NCBI GenBank assembly: GCA_029637525.1
Contig: CP072660.1
Location: 1,389,612 to 1,453,611, forward strand
Reading direction: 5' to 3'
Source of the DNA: Desulfurococcaceae archaeon MEX13E-LK6-19
Lineage (GTDB): Archaea > Thermoproteota > Thermoprotei_A > Sulfolobales > Desulfurococcaceae
DNA length: 64,000 bases
Within the stretch, counting starts at the first letter, position 1. Every line of letters starts with the position of its first letter. Below are positions 62,781 through 64,000 of the stretch, in pieces. Below the pieces are notes generated by a model. The model worked only from the letters and a program-made list of their open reading frames with translations. It did not search any database and was not told the origin of the DNA. A program made the translations under genes and the position numbers.

Positions 62781-63368
62781 ATAAGTATTACTACAGCTTT
62801 TATATCGTTTACTCTTACTAGTAACTTAATGCTCAATATAGAATGTCTTACTCACAATTAAATATATAGAAACCTAAAGCATATAAAATCTAACAACAAT
62901 CAATAAAGAGTCAAAGCTGGACACATTGATTCAGTATATAATTCACTATTATTTTGACAAAAGACTAGAATCTGTAATGCAACCTACAAGACTCCCTATA
63001 TCATCTTTTTGATTATACACATCAATACCAGTTAAATTAGATATTCATGCTATTAGTGATCTTTATAAAATATTTCAACCAAAGACCTAGGTGAGAACCC
63101 AACTCGCATGATACAACCACGTGAGATGCCTAAATTTTAACTTAAATTGATTCTATCTTTAATCTTGGCGAGTAAGACCTAGGCTGATGAAGAGTCTGTT
63201 AGGCATTTCTTTTTGTTACTTTTCTGGAGCCTCTGTCTTGAAGAATATTTGCATAAACATCTTGATATTAACATCGTGATGAAATCGCTTAATGTCCTTA
63301 ACTAAAAGTGGAGTTCTATTGCATTAATAGTATTGGACAGTAAACAAAAATAGGAGTAATTGTTTATT
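62781..63368. other. Gene-poor region, 588 bp, with a possible gene remnant
   Basis: No intact gene was seen. On the minus strand a 36-codon open stretch (63216-63323) reads VKDIKRFHHDVNIKMFMQIF and ends FFKTEAPEK. It has natural composition but no start codon and a stop directly upstream, so it is probably a remnant of a lost gene. Confidence 0.35.
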
Positions 63369-63992
63369 CTAAAGTTTATCAATTATATCCTTGGTATTTA
63401 TTGTTACAGGAAGTGTAACTAGGTCATGCCACGATGTGATCCTGTATTCTATTAGTATCTTTTCTGGAGCTACATTGAGTAGTAATGCTGATTTTGTGAA
63501 CGTCTCTAATATGTATTTTAGTGAATTTTTCTTTTCAGGTCTTACTTTGGTGCTTTTCTTAATGTTTATCCTCATAGAAAATGGATTCAAGGTTAAACAG
63601 CTTATCTCGTTACATCTTGGAACATCTGGAGCTATTAAAAATACTAAATCTGCTTGACCTAGACTATCATATTCTAGAGCTTGTTTGTATCCAGAATGAG
63701 CCCTCCTATATGATGGCTCTACCTCCCCTATAGTAATGATGTTATCTGAACTAATTAATGGCAGTTTTACATCAGGTTCAATCCGAGGAGCAGGCCCATA
63801 GAGACTGTAAATTGTTATTTCAGGTAAAAAAGCACCAGTATGTATAATCCCTTTATCCACAAGCTCATTGTTTATCTCTGTTCTCCAAGCAATTATATCT
63901 GGGAATTTCATGATAAAGTGTCCTTTAACGAATGGCTTTTCAAGATACAGCCCATGACCAGCATATCCAGCTACGTCAACAAGAAATCCCAT
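63369..63992 (-). CDS. PD-(D/E)XK-like protein, unknown (start may lie outside)
   Basis: This is a 207-residue minus-strand frame. KFPDIIAWRTEI (Asp) and IITIGEVEPSYRRAHSGYKQ (Glu-X-Glu) are in the layout of a restriction-like nuclease, followed by ADLVFLIAPD; this is a pattern of several archaeal nuclease-like families. The frame stays open up to the window end past the ATG at 63992, so the true start may be outside. It is isolated by a 588-bp gap from the HD gene. Function unknown. Confidence 0.55.
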   Translation of the reverse strand: MGFLVDVAGYAGHGLYLEKPFVKGHFIMKFPDIIAWRTEINNELVDKGIIHTGAFLPEITIYSLYGPAPRIEPDVKLPLISSDNIITIGEVEPSYRRAHSGYKQALEYDSLGQADLVFLIAPDVPRCNEISCLTLNPFSMRINIKKSTKVRPEKKNSLKYILETFTKSALLLNVAPEKILIEYRITSWHDLVTLPVTINTKDIIDKL

Positions 63993-64000
63993 TGCTCTTA

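Noticed and set aside
63181-63230. C/D box small RNA candidate around CTGATGAAG
   Set aside because: No matching D and D' boxes (CTGA) at proper spacing.

Overview
The window looks like a hyperthermophilic crenarchaeote (Thermoproteota), probably Desulfurococcales-like. This rests on archaeal TATA boxes with short or absent leaders, Shine-Dalgarno sites of the GGTG/GGAGG type, frequent GTG and TTG starts, AT-rich DNA, surface proteins with Thr-rich stalks and C-terminal anchors, archaeal type IV pilin genes, a VapBC pair and DUF5320-like small proteins. The genus is not certain. No rRNA, tRNA, CRISPR array or intact insertion sequence was seen.

Layout. 1-4.0 kb: the end of an oligopeptide/dipeptide-type ABC transporter operon (binding protein, two permeases, two ATPases). 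4.1-5.7 kb: a Trp/Gly-rich and a Pro/Gln-rich small protein, then a ferredoxin-domain protein. 5.7-13.6 kb: a degraded gene, a KaiC-like ATPase, a surface metallo-beta-lactamase-fold protein, a GH130-like protein, a methyltransferase, a nucleoside phosphorylase and a CPBP protease. 13.7-14.4 kb: VapBC with a perfect 16-bp palindrome upstream. 15-24.7 kb: a beta-helix surface protein, an isoprenylcysteine-methyltransferase-like protein, a NucS-like nuclease, a PIN remnant, a C2H2 zinc-finger protein, a large PD-(D/E)XK-like protein and an Nmad3-like protein.

24.9-31.3 kb is the most notable part. A nucleotidyltransferase, an unknown 600-residue protein and a winged-helix regulator precede a compact five-gene operon at 28190-31327. 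It encodes a 78-residue ubiquitin-like protein, an E2-like protein, a JAMM peptidase, an E1-like adenylating enzyme and a second JAMM-type protein with an expanded motif. It has the parts of a ubiquitin-like conjugation and deconjugation pathway, comparable in content to bacterial Bil operons and the Caldiarchaeum ubiquitin operon. However, the Ubl has no terminal Gly-Gly, the E2 has a displaced candidate cysteine, and there are two JAMM proteins.

32-42.6 kb: secreted or surface-anchored proteins (lipocalin-like, beta-propeller, a 1113-residue stalked protein), an MFS transporter and a polytopic membrane protein. 42.8-49.8 kb: a type IV pilus locus with a small membrane protein, three pilin-like proteins, an assembly ATPase interrupted in its Walker A motif by a 356-residue intein, and a TadC/FlaJ-type platform protein. 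50-64 kb: an accessory region rich in nuclease folds (PD-(D/E)XK, Hjc-like, NucS-like, PLD-like), winged-helix proteins, an HD-domain phosphohydrolase and a SocA-like protein. It looks like a defence or genome-conflict zone, and most of its genes have no confident function.
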